The position numbers were made by a program, and so were the translations under genes. From contig CAMNLA010000043.1 of assembly GCA_946542925.1 (NCBI GenBank), forward strand, positions 1-64,000: a stretch of DNA of 64,000 nt, read 5' to 3'. This stretch comes from UBA4363 sp002393965 (GTDB lineage: Bacteria > Bacteroidota > Bacteroidia > Bacteroidales > Paludibacteraceae). Positions 31,944-41,734 of this stretch are shown here, piece after piece. Below the pieces are notes generated by a model. That model saw only the letters and a list, made by a program, of their open reading frames with translations, was not told the origin of the DNA and did not search any database. The stretch's first letter is position 1; the number at the start of each line of letters is the position of its first letter.

Positions 31944-34900
31944 TCATGGATGTAGTCGCACTCGAAACGGGTGATAAGAATGTGTAGTTTTCTCCTCTTG
32001 TGGAATAAGAGCGACAAGATTGTGGGTTTCATCTTTCATCACGGGAGCGAATCGGGTAAGCACGATTGTGTCGCTATCGCGAGTCTCCATGAGAGGGCGA
32101 ACACTATCCAGACCCAGTCGGTTACGGTCTCGAGTCACCGCTATAGAATCTCTATTGATCCTCTTGCCAAAATACCGACGCATAAGTCCACGAAACGTGT
32201 TGAACTCTTCCTTATATAGCAATCCGACCCCTTGAGTCATGAAAGAAGAACCAGAGATATTATAATAATAATTATCTGCCGTATGATTATATGCCTTGGC
32301 TCGTAAGCGTCCGTTCTTAGTCAGCTTATACTCGACATCAATGTCTCCAATAAAGTTGGAACCAGCTCCAGCCATTTGTGAGGTATAATAATCGTCAGCC
32401 CTATAACCAAGATTGGAATTAATAATGAGACGATTGTTTGGCTGATACATCAGAGCGACTTCATACTCACCTCCAGATCCCATTCCGTTTGAGCTACCTA
32501 TTTTTGCATTGATACCTACATTGAGCTTATTGGAATTGCTGATTTGCGAGAGCCAAGAGTTGAGTTGTCCACTCACCGTCGTGCTGAGGACAGAAGTCAT
32601 CTGTGAACTTGTAGATGAATTACTATTCTGCAGATACTCAGGACGATAGAAAGATCCTATTACGAGAAGAGAGAGAATCTCTCGATTCATCATTTCGTCC
32701 GTAGAAACAATGGCCTTAATCTTGCGTTGTAACTCATCATCGCTCGGCAAAGAAAGATCAAAGCGAATATTAGGTTGCATCATCTCTCCAGTCAAGAAAA
32801 GCAGGCAATTGACAGGTACTGTAGAACGCGTGATAGTCTCCATCTCTGCTTCATCAAGAATATCAGAAAGAGAGGCAGACGGAACGGTATAGCTGGCAGA
32901 AAGATTGACTATTGCGTCTTCTGGTTTCCCCATCCATCGCACCAACCCTCCTGGAAGGAGAGAGAACTCCTTGCGTATAATATTTTGAAGTGTGAAAATA
33001 TACTTGCCACCTTCTATTTCATAGGTGCCATCCAGTTTCATGTTATCATGTGTAGAATACTGCAGTTTAAGATCACCAGAACCTCTTGCAACAAGTTGAT
33101 CTCCCACATTTGAAGTTAGAATAGTAACATCAGCATCTGGTGTCATGTGAGCAGTAATAGATACATGAATATCACTCTCTTTTGAAGCCTTCGGTTTCGG
33201 AGGAGTGTAACGTCCTGCAAGTATCTCGCGACGAATAGAATCCATTCGTCGCTGATGGATGCCGAGAGTATCACGATCGATGTAGCGAACAAAGGAATTA
33301 TCGGAAGCCTCAAGCGAAGAGAACAAAGGAAGGAAAATTTTAGTTCTTGGTTGGGTCGTAACATTTGCATCTATATTGACCTTACCAGGATATCCACTGA
33401 TATTGACATGCCCTGAACCATATGCCCGCCCATAAAAATACTGCCCTGAATCAGCCACAAGATCAAGAGCCTTCATATTATTCAGTTGTGCCACGAGGTC
33501 GTATCTCACATTCTTGTAATAATCGTGCGTAACTTCTCCATTCAAGATTCCCCGATGATTTTCACCGTCAAAAATCTCCACATTGTCGAATATGTATCGA
33601 TCATGACGCATGCGCAACGTATCCGTGAAATGGTAAGTCGTGTTGAGCATACCTATGCGGAAGGATCCATCTTGTACGAAAACATCACTTTCCATAAGGA
33701 TGCGTTTGAGTGAGCCGAAGATATGTACTTGTCCCGTTCCTTCGCCTGAAACATCTTCCGCTATCCCCGTAAGATAGCGTCGCAGGAAATCAAGAGGCAG
33801 GCGATTCGCTACTGCGATGAATTCAATGGAATCCTGTGTCGGGTAATAATCTCCGGAAAGTCGGATAACCGTATCCATCCGCATTTGCTGATCTGCGTCT
33901 TCTTCTGATGTTCCGCCACTTGAAGCCAATTTCTTCAAATCACGGACTCCCCGAATCTCAAGCAGATCTTCCATGCCCTCCTCGCCACCAAATGACTTGA
34001 CAACCTCGTCACCCAAATCTCGAACAAAGTTGACACCTGCCATTGTCATTTTAGAAATAGAACTCAAGAACGAGGATGCAGCATTTTTCTTTTCCAGAGC
34101 TTCTTGTTTTTGTTTTGGAGTCTGATTTTTAACAACACGTTGATCATAAGCATACCCATCAGCATGGAGGCGTCGCTGTTGACTATCCCACTTAGATATC
34201 AGTCGAACATCGCCCCAACGGCTACCATTAAACATAAAATCTTCAGCGTCCGCATTGATATCCAACACCATTGGTCCGAGTGCCCCATAAACTGTCGCCG
34301 TTCCGTCGATAATTGCCTCCAACTGAACTGCGTGGATATTAATAAGTTCCATGATATAGGCCAGTTGAACCCCTTCGAGTTCAACATTGAGTTTATCGTC
34401 AAGGCTTTTTGACGCACGTCCTGAAATATGCACATACTGTTCGTCATGATCAACGGAGAAATCCGTAACATCAAACGAGTGCAGGTCGGTTACAATACGA
34501 CTCTCATGCATTTTCCACACATCGCCATTAATAGACATGGAACTTGGTAGTATAGCCATGTCGGCCGTCAGACGATCTTCACTGTTTCGGAATAGGCGTA
34601 CATCCGTCAAAAGAGAGCCATAAAAGAAATCGGGACTATTCCAATTCGTATTAACGAATACAGAGTCATGAGCCGCATTCGCCCGTAGAGCAAGGTCCGT
34701 TGTCCCATTCATCCGAGCCGAAACAGTTAGCGTTGCTATGTCATAAGGGTTGGAAAGTTCAACTTGGAGGGAATCAAAATAACGTTTCTTGACAGTTAGT
34801 CGTGGCAGAACCATGTGCATATCAACCAATTGACGATTCTCATCATACATTCCTTTTAAGAAAGCCCCTTCCGCCAAACGAAGATCAGACCCGATGGTTT

Positions 34901-36896
34901 CTAACAATTCGTTGACATGAATATCATATGCTTCAATCGAAAAACGATTCCTTGGAACTGCGTTCTTCTTTTCTGTTTTAGCGATTCGAAGAGACGGCAA
35001 ATAGTGATTGATCATGCGACGAAAACCATGTACGATTGAGGCGAGGTCGTAATCGCCTTGCATTTCGACATGTCCCAAATCGGACTGCAGAATTGTGTAA
35101 TCATTCTGGCCATTGGACGCATGTTCAACACGAAGATCACGGAAACGATACTGACGTTTAGGCGATGTCACGGTCAAACGGTCTGCCTGAACGTCAAGAT
35201 GGGTGTTGTCCTTTTCTCTACCTGCTTTATAACGAACATCGACATCTCCAGAGAGGACGACTCCATTTTTCGGATTCATAAAGTGAAGTGCCGCTAAATC
35301 AACATTCTCAATCTTCATTTTTAAATTGAGATCTCGAGACGGTCCCAATAATTCCGAAGAACGATAGACAAAGCGTCCTTCCGTATTGAGTCGCAGATTG
35401 GGGTCCGCCACATCCAAAACACCCTCAAAATAAGACGGTGTGATGCGACCATCTGCCTTTATATTCCGATAGGTATATCCTCTATAGACTATTTCGGAAA
35501 GAAGTCCAATTGCATTACCTTCAATGCCGACACCCTTATGCCAGGCTCCAGAGGATGTCAGTTGGAACGAAGCAGTTCCCAATTGGCTATTCTCGCCAAG
35601 AAGACGGTTGAGCTGAAGATCCCTTGCTACCACCTTTCCATTATATGCTAAGCGGGAAAATGTTTCGTCAAATGACAGTTGCAAATCCGTATCAATAGAA
35701 CCGATTGATGTAGAGAAGAGTCCATCCGCCACAAGATCGTCAAGATATCCAGACAACGTTCCATTGAAACGGACGTTGCCGAGTTCCCGTATCTTTTCAG
35801 GCAGGATGACAGGCCGACCGATGAATCGAGCAACAAGATCTGCCGATTTTACCACTGAAGTTCCAAGTTCATTAACCTTGACGAAATAGTATGCGTTTTT
35901 CCAATCTGGCAAACCAACGACATCCACGTTAGGTAATGAAATATGAGCCTCATCATTCCAGCGCAGCCCAAGGTTCTTGAGGTGAAGATTGGAGAACGTG
36001 CCACGCACCTGCGTCGTAAAACGCACCTCGTCATCAAACAGTCTGAGCCGAGGAATAAAAGGTGATAAATCTGAGAGAGTCACCCGAGACCGTTCCAAAC
36101 CACCACGTATCACCATTTCCTTCCAATCGAAATGAGATGATTTTCGTACCATTGAATAGTCAATCGTCAAATCTGAAACGTTCACTTCCGAATGTGGAAG
36201 TTGCAGAACGAGACCACTAATTTGCGCTTTAGATGTATCTGCGACAAGCGAGCACTTTAATTCCGATAGTTCCAATCCTGATTGTTCCTTCATGGAAAAG
36301 CGGTGTACAACTCCTCGTATATACCCCTTATGGTATTCATCGATTCGAAGGTGTGCATTCATATGAGAAAGTCCTAAATGGAATGCATCAAAACGCTCCT
36401 TATATCTAGGGCGAGATTCGTCATCGTATGTTAAGCGGCAATTTTCCAACTTCACATCCTGAACCTCATACTTCATGTTGCTCTCTTTTTTTTCTTCCTT
36501 TCGAAATTCTTCGATAAGGAACTGTAGATTCAGTACGCCAGAAGTATCTTTGCGAAGATGAATCTCAGCCTCTTCAAGTCGCAGAGAAGTTACAGTCAGA
36601 GTATTCTGAGAAAACAAATCCCACAACTGTAATCCAGAAATCAAGTGCTTAGCACTTATCATCGGTCGGCCATTACGGTCATCCAATTGCACACCTTGCA
36701 AAGAAACTTTATTGAAAAACTCAATATCTACCGATTCTATTTGTAAATTTGCGCCTAGTTTTTCGCTGTAATATCCTTCAATACGGTCAACGAGATAGTT
36801 TTGAATTGTTCGATTCTGGATCAAGAGCCACAACGCTCCGAAAAACAACAGAACGACAGCTCCAACGACAAACATTATTTTCAGAAACCGATGCAT
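31944..36896 (-). CDS. tamB: Translocation/assembly module protein TamB
   Basis: A 1650-residue AsmA-like lipid-bridge protein. A single N-terminal transmembrane anchor (about residues 7-27) is followed by a very long run of beta strands, which would form a groove spanning the periplasm. The C-terminal third carries the TamB/DUF490 domain. Family segments near the end include LQNIIRKEFSLLPGGLVRWMG and NCLLFLTGEMMQPNIRFDLSLP. It helps move phospholipids, and possibly proteins, to the outer membrane. No TamA is visible nearby. The leader has a minus-strand -7 element at 36951-36958. It heads the tamB, DUF3256, TPR operon. Confidence 0.9.
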   Translation of the reverse strand: MHRFLKIMFVVGAVVLLFFGALWLLIQNRTIQNYLVDRIEGYYSEKLGANLQIESVDIEFFNKVSLQGVQLDDRNGRPMISAKHLISGLQLWDLFSQNTLTVTSLRLEEAEIHLRKDTSGVLNLQFLIEEFRKEEKKESNMKYEVQDVKLENCRLTYDDESRPRYKERFDAFHLGLSHMNAHLRIDEYHKGYIRGVVHRFSMKEQSGLELSELKCSLVADTSKAQISGLVLQLPHSEVNVSDLTIDYSMVRKSSHFDWKEMVIRGGLERSRVTLSDLSPFIPRLRLFDDEVRFTTQVRGTFSNLHLKNLGLRWNDEAHISLPNVDVVGLPDWKNAYYFVKVNELGTSVVKSADLVARFIGRPVILPEKIRELGNVRFNGTLSGYLDDLVADGLFSTSIGSIDTDLQLSFDETFSRLAYNGKVVARDLQLNRLLGENSQLGTASFQLTSSGAWHKGVGIEGNAIGLLSEIVYRGYTYRNIKADGRITPSYFEGVLDVADPNLRLNTEGRFVYRSSELLGPSRDLNLKMKIENVDLAALHFMNPKNGVVLSGDVDVRYKAGREKDNTHLDVQADRLTVTSPKRQYRFRDLRVEHASNGQNDYTILQSDLGHVEMQGDYDLASIVHGFRRMINHYLPSLRIAKTEKKNAVPRNRFSIEAYDIHVNELLETIGSDLRLAEGAFLKGMYDENRQLVDMHMVLPRLTVKKRYFDSLQVELSNPYDIATLTVSARMNGTTDLALRANAAHDSVFVNTNWNSPDFFYGSLLTDVRLFRNSEDRLTADMAILPSSMSINGDVWKMHESRIVTDLHSFDVTDFSVDHDEQYVHISGRASKSLDDKLNVELEGVQLAYIMELINIHAVQLEAIIDGTATVYGALGPMVLDINADAEDFMFNGSRWGDVRLISKWDSQQRRLHADGYAYDQRVVKNQTPKQKQEALEKKNAASSFLSSISKMTMAGVNFVRDLGDEVVKSFGGEEGMEDLLEIRGVRDLKKLASSGGTSEEDADQQMRMDTVIRLSGDYYPTQDSIEFIAVANRLPLDFLRRYLTGIAEDVSGEGTGQVHIFGSLKRILMESDVFVQDGSFRIGMLNTTYHFTDTLRMRHDRYIFDNVEIFDGENHRGILNGEVTHDYYKNVRYDLVAQLNNMKALDLVADSGQYFYGRAYGSGHVNISGYPGKVNIDANVTTQPRTKIFLPLFSSLEASDNSFVRYIDRDTLGIHQRRMDSIRREILAGRYTPPKPKASKESDIHVSITAHMTPDADVTILTSNVGDQLVARGSGDLKLQYSTHDNMKLDGTYEIEGGKYIFTLQNIIRKEFSLLPGGLVRWMGKPEDAIVNLSASYTVPSASLSDILDEAEMETITRSTVPVNCLLFLTGEMMQPNIRFDLSLPSDDELQRKIKAIVSTDEMMNREILSLLVIGSFYRPEYLQNSNSSTSSQMTSVLSTTVSGQLNSWLSQISNSNKLNVGINAKIGSSNGMGSGGEYEVALMYQPNNRLIINSNLGYRADDYYTSQMAGAGSNFIGDIDVEYKLTKNGRLRAKAYNHTADNYYYNISGSSFMTQGVGLLYKEEFNTFRGLMRRYFGKRINRDSIAVTRDRNRLGLDSVRPLMETRDSDTIVLTRFAPVMKDETHNLVALIPQEEKTTHSYHPFRVRLHP

Positions 36897-36950
36897 TCCT
36901 TAAAGACTCCAAATCGAGAAAAAGCCCTCGAGTTCAGCCGTTATAAAAGA

Positions 36951-36958
36951 CAAAAATA
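36951..36958 (-). promoter_or_regulatory. Promoter -7 element of the tamB operon
   Basis: Reads TATTTTTG on the minus strand, 54 bases upstream of the tamB start, in the 124-bp divergent region shared with tsaD. Confidence 0.5.
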
Positions 36959-37020
36959 CGGAAAATCTGCGGATTTAGAAAACACAGCCTTTATTCTTTA
37001 TTCAGAAACACCGTACCATC

Positions 37021-38043
37021 GTGAAACCTTACATCCTTGCCATCGAATCTTCGTGTGACGACACATCGGCGGCCGTTCTTCATGGGCGCCTATTATTGTC
37101 GAACATCATAGCTTCTCAGAAAGTACATGAGCAGTATGGCGGTGTCGTACCAGAACTAGCATCCCGAGCTCATCAGCAGAATATTATTCCTGTAGTTCAT
37201 CAAGCTCTGAAAGCCTCTGGAATCAAAAAAGAGCAATTGAATGCCGTTGCCTTTACACGAGGGCCAGGTCTGATGGGGTCGTTACTAGTCGGAACCTCCT
37301 TTGCAAAAGCCTTTTCGCAAGCTCTTTCAATCCCACTGATTGATGTCAATCATCTTCAGGCTCACATCATGGCAAACTTCATTGACGAGCCAGAATCTGA
37401 GAACCTTCATCCATCCTTTCCATTCCTCTGTCTGCTTGTTTCGGGTGGCAACTCACAAATAGTTTTGGTCCATAGTCCACGTGACATGGAAATAATCGGC
37501 CAAACCATTGATGACGCAGCGGGTGAAGCTTTCGACAAATGCGCCAAAGTAATGGGATTGTCCTATCCTGGTGGTCCTCTTATTGACCGTATGGCACAGC
37601 AGGGGAATCCTCTGTCCTACCCATTAGCCAAGCCTCACATTCCAGATTTAAACTATTCATTTTCAGGACTAAAAACATCGTTTCTTTATTTACTTCGAGA
37701 TTGTCTAAAAGAAGATCCAGACTTTATTTCAAAAAATCAAATTGACTTATGTGCCTCTCTTCAGCACACGGTAGTGGATATTCTGATGGACAAATTCAAG
37801 AAAGCAGTACAACGATATCCTAACGTCCATGACATCGCTATTGCCGGTGGTGTATCTGCAAACTCAGGTTTACGTAATGCATTTCAGTCCTTTGCAGAAG
37901 AGAAAGGCTTGAGAAGCTTCATTCCTCGGCTTTCCTTCACCATGGACAATGCCGCCATGATTGGAGTCGCTGCCTCCTATAAATGGGAAGAGAAAGATTT
38001 CTGTGATCTTTCGCTACCTCCATTTGCCCGAGTAGAAATATAA
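37021..38043 (+). CDS. tsaD: tRNA N6-threonylcarbamoyladenosine synthase subunit TsaD
   Basis: Transfers the threonylcarbamoyl group to A37 of ANN-reading tRNAs, together with TsaB, TsaE and TsaC, which are not in this window. The 340 residues start with LAIESSCDDTSAAVL. The iron-binding HxxxH-type segment is SRAHQQNIIPVVHQAL, and FTRGPGLMGSLLVGTSFAKA and DDAAGEAFDKCAKV follow. It is a cytosolic ASKHA-fold enzyme of normal length. The start codon is GTG. It is divergent from tamB and followed 12 bp later by the exosortase gene. Confidence 0.96.
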   Translation: MKPYILAIESSCDDTSAAVLHGRLLLSNIIASQKVHEQYGGVVPELASRAHQQNIIPVVHQALKASGIKKEQLNAVAFTRGPGLMGSLLVGTSFAKAFSQALSIPLIDVNHLQAHIMANFIDEPESENLHPSFPFLCLLVSGGNSQIVLVHSPRDMEIIGQTIDDAAGEAFDKCAKVMGLSYPGGPLIDRMAQQGNPLSYPLAKPHIPDLNYSFSGLKTSFLYLLRDCLKEDPDFISKNQIDLCASLQHTVVDILMDKFKKAVQRYPNVHDIAIAGGVSANSGLRNAFQSFAEEKGLRSFIPRLSFTMDNAAMIGVAASYKWEEKDFCDLSLPPFARVEI

Positions 38044-38055
38044 ATACAGAATCAC

Positions 38056-38631
38056 ATGAACATTCCGCCTCAGAGCAAGAAGATATTGAACTTTCTGCGC
38101 AAACCTTCCATAGAGCGGGATTGCGTTCTTTTTATCACCGTCCTGCTATTGGGTAACGTTGTATGGAAACTGCTGATTAAAGGAAGCGACGAGACTCATC
38201 CCCTGCTGATGGGTCAACATGACATATATGGTCTCTTTGTTCCCGTCATTGAATTGCTGACGCACCATTGTCATACCCTACTACAATGGACGGGCTGTCC
38301 TGTAGTTATGGACGGGTTCCATCTATTGTATCCAAACGGCAACGGCATTGAGATTGTCTGGGGTTGTACCGCGCTGAAACAAATATTTCTTTTCAGCATC
38401 CTGCTATTGGCAGCCTCAGGTCCTATTCATCACAAATTATGGTTCATACCTGTCGGCTGGATAATGCTGTATCTTTTCAATCTATTACGTATTTCATTCA
38501 TTGTAGCCATTGTGGGACATCATCCCGAATATTTTGAAATCTTACATGGGTTCATACTGAAATATGCCTTCTATATTTTCATTTGGAGTCTTTGGCTACT
38601 ATGGGAAGAACTTTTCGTAAAATACAAGTAA
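38056..38631 (+). CDS. Exosortase/archaeosortase-like membrane protein
   Basis: A 191-residue inner-membrane protein with about five to six hydrophobic helices. The exosortase catalytic triad is present in order: Cys104 in IVWGCTALKQIF, Arg145 in LFNLLRISFI and His164 in EILHGFILKYAF. Exosortases cleave and anchor proteins with a C-terminal sorting signal during export. It is short for the classical EpsH type but fits the compact Bacteroidota forms. No substrate with an obvious sorting tail and no extracellular polysaccharide cluster is seen nearby. It starts 12 bp after tsaD and ends 5 bp before the transporter gene. Confidence 0.8.
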   Translation: MNIPPQSKKILNFLRKPSIERDCVLFITVLLLGNVVWKLLIKGSDETHPLLMGQHDIYGLFVPVIELLTHHCHTLLQWTGCPVVMDGFHLLYPNGNGIEIVWGCTALKQIFLFSILLLAASGPIHHKLWFIPVGWIMLYLFNLLRISFIVAIVGHHPEYFEILHGFILKYAFYIFIWSLWLLWEELFVKYK

Positions 38632-38636
38632 AAAAT

Positions 38637-39596
38637 ATGTTTTCATTCATTCGCAATTGGACTCTACCCATTGCCATGACCATCGGAGGATTGCTCTATC
38701 TACTTTTCTCTCAGGTTGAATTCTTTGCACCCTATCGTCATTCCATTCACATTTTTTCGGCCTTCCTCGCCCCCGTTCTTGTTTTTTTACAATTGCTTGT
38801 TACTTTTTGCAAGATATCCTTCCATGAACTTCTCCCACAGCGTTTTCATTTCACCTTGATTCTTGTCCAGTTTTTTTCAACCCTTCTTTTTTCTCTCCCC
38901 GTGATTCTATACCCTGATCTTTCAGACACAGCACGATATATTCTTGAAGGAGCAGTCATTCTATTTATCTGTCCAACTGCTACGGCAGCCGCTGTCATTA
39001 CAGGAAAACTGGGCGGTTCCGCAGCGGCTCTAACCACCTATACGCTTTTCTCCAATCTACTTGCAGCCTTGGTTGTTCCCATCCTATTCCCACTTCTCAA
39101 CCCCAGTGTTGACACGACCTTTCTTCAGGCATGCCGTCCTATTCTATACAAGACCATACTCTTGTTGATACTTCCATTCTTTGTTGCTGTATTCCTTCGT
39201 AGATATCTTCCCCGCATTTCCACTTTTTTAGCTACGATCCCCGACCTGGCTTTCTACCTATGGGCTATCTGTCTGACCTGCGTCATCGGCATGGCCTGTC
39301 ATGCCTCATACACATCGACAGCCTCCCTGAGTTCTCAGATTGCCATAGCCGTCACCGCCCTTGTCGTCTGTGCCATATTATTTCCATTAGGCAAGTTCAT
39401 CGGTTCGCACTACCATCAACGGATTTCATGCGGCCAAGCCTTGGGACAGAAGAACACAACTTTGGCATTATGGTTAGCCTACACCTACCTTTCCCCTATT
39501 GCTGCCTTAGGTCCGGGAGCCTACATAATCTGGCAAAACATTGTCAACTCTTTCCAACTCTATCTGAAAAGAAAAAATAGACTTAAAACCGACTAA
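38637..39596 (+). CDS. BASS-family transporter (bile acid:sodium symporter-like)
   Basis: A 319-residue inner-membrane protein with nine to ten helices. Its pattern ILEGAVILFICPTATAAAVITGKLGG (about residues 99-124) resembles the crossover region of BASS/ACR3 transporters, as do the C-terminal QNTTLALWLA-like helix (here GQKNTTLALWLAY) and the proline-rich turns. The substrate is probably an organic anion carried with sodium; it cannot be named. I use the ATG at 38637, five bases after the exosortase stop, because an upstream in-frame ATG overlaps that gene and adds a non-hydrophobic tail. Confidence 0.75.
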   Translation: MFSFIRNWTLPIAMTIGGLLYLLFSQVEFFAPYRHSIHIFSAFLAPVLVFLQLLVTFCKISFHELLPQRFHFTLILVQFFSTLLFSLPVILYPDLSDTARYILEGAVILFICPTATAAAVITGKLGGSAAALTTYTLFSNLLAALVVPILFPLLNPSVDTTFLQACRPILYKTILLLILPFFVAVFLRRYLPRISTFLATIPDLAFYLWAICLTCVIGMACHASYTSTASLSSQIAIAVTALVVCAILFPLGKFIGSHYHQRISCGQALGQKNTTLALWLAYTYLSPIAALGPGAYIIWQNIVNSFQLYLKRKNRLKTD

Positions 39597-39668
39597 TTGA
39601 TATTCATCTGACGAATAGACTATTAAGAAATCATGCAGTAAAATTCGCCCTTAAAAATAACATGAAAC

Positions 39669-40400
39669 ATGCAACATCTCGTCATAGACCAAGGGAATAA
39701 TCATTTACATGCAGCCTTATTTCAAGACGGAGAAATGACCCTAACTCTTTCCTCGTTCTTGCCTACAGTGTGGGATTCTATCTTTGAGAAACCCACCCGT
39801 GTCATCTATTCTTCCGTTGCCCATACAGATGAGCATCTGCTTTCCTTTGTCAAAGAGAAAGCTGTTTCCCTACACATCCTCTCTATTGACACTCCTACGC
39901 CTCTAACCATTGCCTACTCCTCCACTCTTGGCACCGATCGCATTGCAGCTGCAGTCGGAGCGTGGTCACTAGCACCCCATCAACCTTCACTGATTGTAGA
40001 TCTAGGTACGGCAGCCACATTCGATCTGATTGATGCCAACGGTTCCTTTCTTGGAGGCTCTATCTCACCGGGTTTAGAACTGAGACTTCTTTCCCTACAA
40101 GAACACACGGCACGTCTTCCTCTTGTCAATTGCACTGGACCAGTTGTGTGGCCAGCCACTGAAACAGACATCTCCTTACGTTCCGGAGCCCTATACGGAT
40201 TGCTTGCAGAAATCCACTATTATGCACATTTAGCTGATGAAATATGCAGACAGAGTGAGGTTCAAGTCATTTTAACCGGAGGCAATGCGGCTCTCTTGCA
40301 AAAGCAAAACGAATCCGCTATCTTTGCACTCCCCCACTGTATCGTTGAACCTAACTTGACCATGATTGGTCTGAACCATATCCTTGAATACAATTCATAA
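39669..40400 (+). CDS. coaX: Type III pantothenate kinase
   Basis: Phosphorylates pantothenate, the first step of coenzyme A synthesis. The 243-residue ASKHA-fold enzyme shows the phosphate-1 loop DQGNNHLHAALF (usually DxGNT), GTDRIAAAVGA, and LIVDLGTAATFDLID followed by FLGGSISPGLELRLLSL. Length is typical. It is cytosolic and insensitive to CoA feedback in characterised members. Its last 17 bases overlap the next gene's TTG start, so the two are translationally linked. Confidence 0.93.
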   Translation: MQHLVIDQGNNHLHAALFQDGEMTLTLSSFLPTVWDSIFEKPTRVIYSSVAHTDEHLLSFVKEKAVSLHILSIDTPTPLTIAYSSTLGTDRIAAAVGAWSLAPHQPSLIVDLGTAATFDLIDANGSFLGGSISPGLELRLLSLQEHTARLPLVNCTGPVVWPATETDISLRSGALYGLLAEIHYYAHLADEICRQSEVQVILTGGNAALLQKQNESAIFALPHCIVEPNLTMIGLNHILEYNS

Positions 40401-41646
40401 CATCCTGCGTTATCTTACGATTGTGTTTATTCTAACGCTTTCCGCGATACCGGCATGGGCGCAGAACAACACAAATTCCCCATACACACGCTTTGGACTG
40501 GGCGAAATGGCAGACTACACATCTGGTCGGTCCCACGCCATGGGAGGCACGTCTATCGGGGTACGCCACACGAAAGGAGTGAACGCCGTCAACCCTGCCT
40601 CGTACACAGCTATTGACTCGTTAAGTTTCGTCTTTGAGGCGGGTGCGTCTGGCAAACTATCTATCTTCTCTGATGCTGCCTCACACCATCGCACCGACTT
40701 CAACGGCAACGTAGAATTTCTCACATTGCGTTTTCCTATAGGCAATTATGTTGCTTTCTCGTGTGGTATCACTCCATATTCCTACGTGGGTTATGATTTT
40801 CCATCAAACGGAACGATTGACATACCTGGCGGAGGAACCATACCATTTCAACGCAACTACAAAGGAAGTGGAGGTCTTCACCAACTTTATGGAGGTCTTG
40901 CGTTAAAAATCGGTACCCATTTCTCTTTGGGAGCAAACATGTATTACCTTTTCGGAACCATCAACCACTCCCGGCAAATCACTTATGATGCCACTTACGG
41001 CACTTTCTACTCTACTCTTCAAGAATCAAAAATCAAAGTTAAGGATTTGAATTTCCGATATGGAATTCAGTATTATACTCCTTTCCTTCGCCATCATTAC
41101 CTCTCCGTTGGAGCAATTTTGGAACTGAAGAACGAATTGGGTGGAGACTATACGGTTCAAACATCAACCATTGATACAGTATCCTCCAAAAACAAAAATC
41201 AGTTTGAGACCCCACTAACATGTGGTCTTGGTGTTTCTTACTCATACAAAGACCGCCTGAATTTAGCTGCGGACCTCCTTTGGCAGGGTTGGAACGATGC
41301 AAACTTCTTTGGCAGGAGCGATACGTTGAGTAACCGTATCCGGGCTGGAATTGGGGCCGAATACACCCCGAACCGCTATGCAAAAAGTTACCTCAAGCGA
41401 ATTTCCTATCGTCTTGGTGCCAATGTTTCGGACGGATATCTGAATATCAAAGGGAATGGTTTGAAAAACTACTCTCTTACGATGGGTTTTGGATTGCCAG
41501 CCAGAGGACGTTCGATGCTGAACCTCGGTGTTGAGTACGGACATTTAGGAAATACCTCCTACGGGCAAATCAGCGAGAACTATGTGCGATTCAATTTATC
41601 TCTATCATTCGCAGAGACGTGGTTTTTCAAACGAAGGTTTGACTAA
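40384..41646 (+). CDS. Outer-membrane beta-barrel protein of unknown function
   Basis: A 420-residue exported protein. After a signal peptide ending near AIPAWAQ it begins NNTNSPYTRFGLGEMADY, a start typical of a Bacteroidales outer-membrane family. Many alternating amphipathic strands follow, and it ends with an aromatic strand (FAETWFFKRRF). It resembles a FadL/PorV-like barrel, but I cannot assign a substrate. The start is TTG 40384, overlapping coaX; no suitable ATG gives a signal peptide. It belongs to an envelope-related run leading to lptC and ppiD. Confidence 0.75.
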   Translation: MNTIHNILRYLTIVFILTLSAIPAWAQNNTNSPYTRFGLGEMADYTSGRSHAMGGTSIGVRHTKGVNAVNPASYTAIDSLSFVFEAGASGKLSIFSDAASHHRTDFNGNVEFLTLRFPIGNYVAFSCGITPYSYVGYDFPSNGTIDIPGGGTIPFQRNYKGSGGLHQLYGGLALKIGTHFSLGANMYYLFGTINHSRQITYDATYGTFYSTLQESKIKVKDLNFRYGIQYYTPFLRHHYLSVGAILELKNELGGDYTVQTSTIDTVSSKNKNQFETPLTCGLGVSYSYKDRLNLAADLLWQGWNDANFFGRSDTLSNRIRAGIGAEYTPNRYAKSYLKRISYRLGANVSDGYLNIKGNGLKNYSLTMGFGLPARGRSMLNLGVEYGHLGNTSYGQISENYVRFNLSLSFAETWFFKRRFD

Positions 41647-41734
41647 ACATACAGACAAGATTCCACTGAGTCAGGGAATCGTGGCACAAAATTTGAGATT
41701 ACCTCCCCAGAAAACGACATAAAACCAACATACC

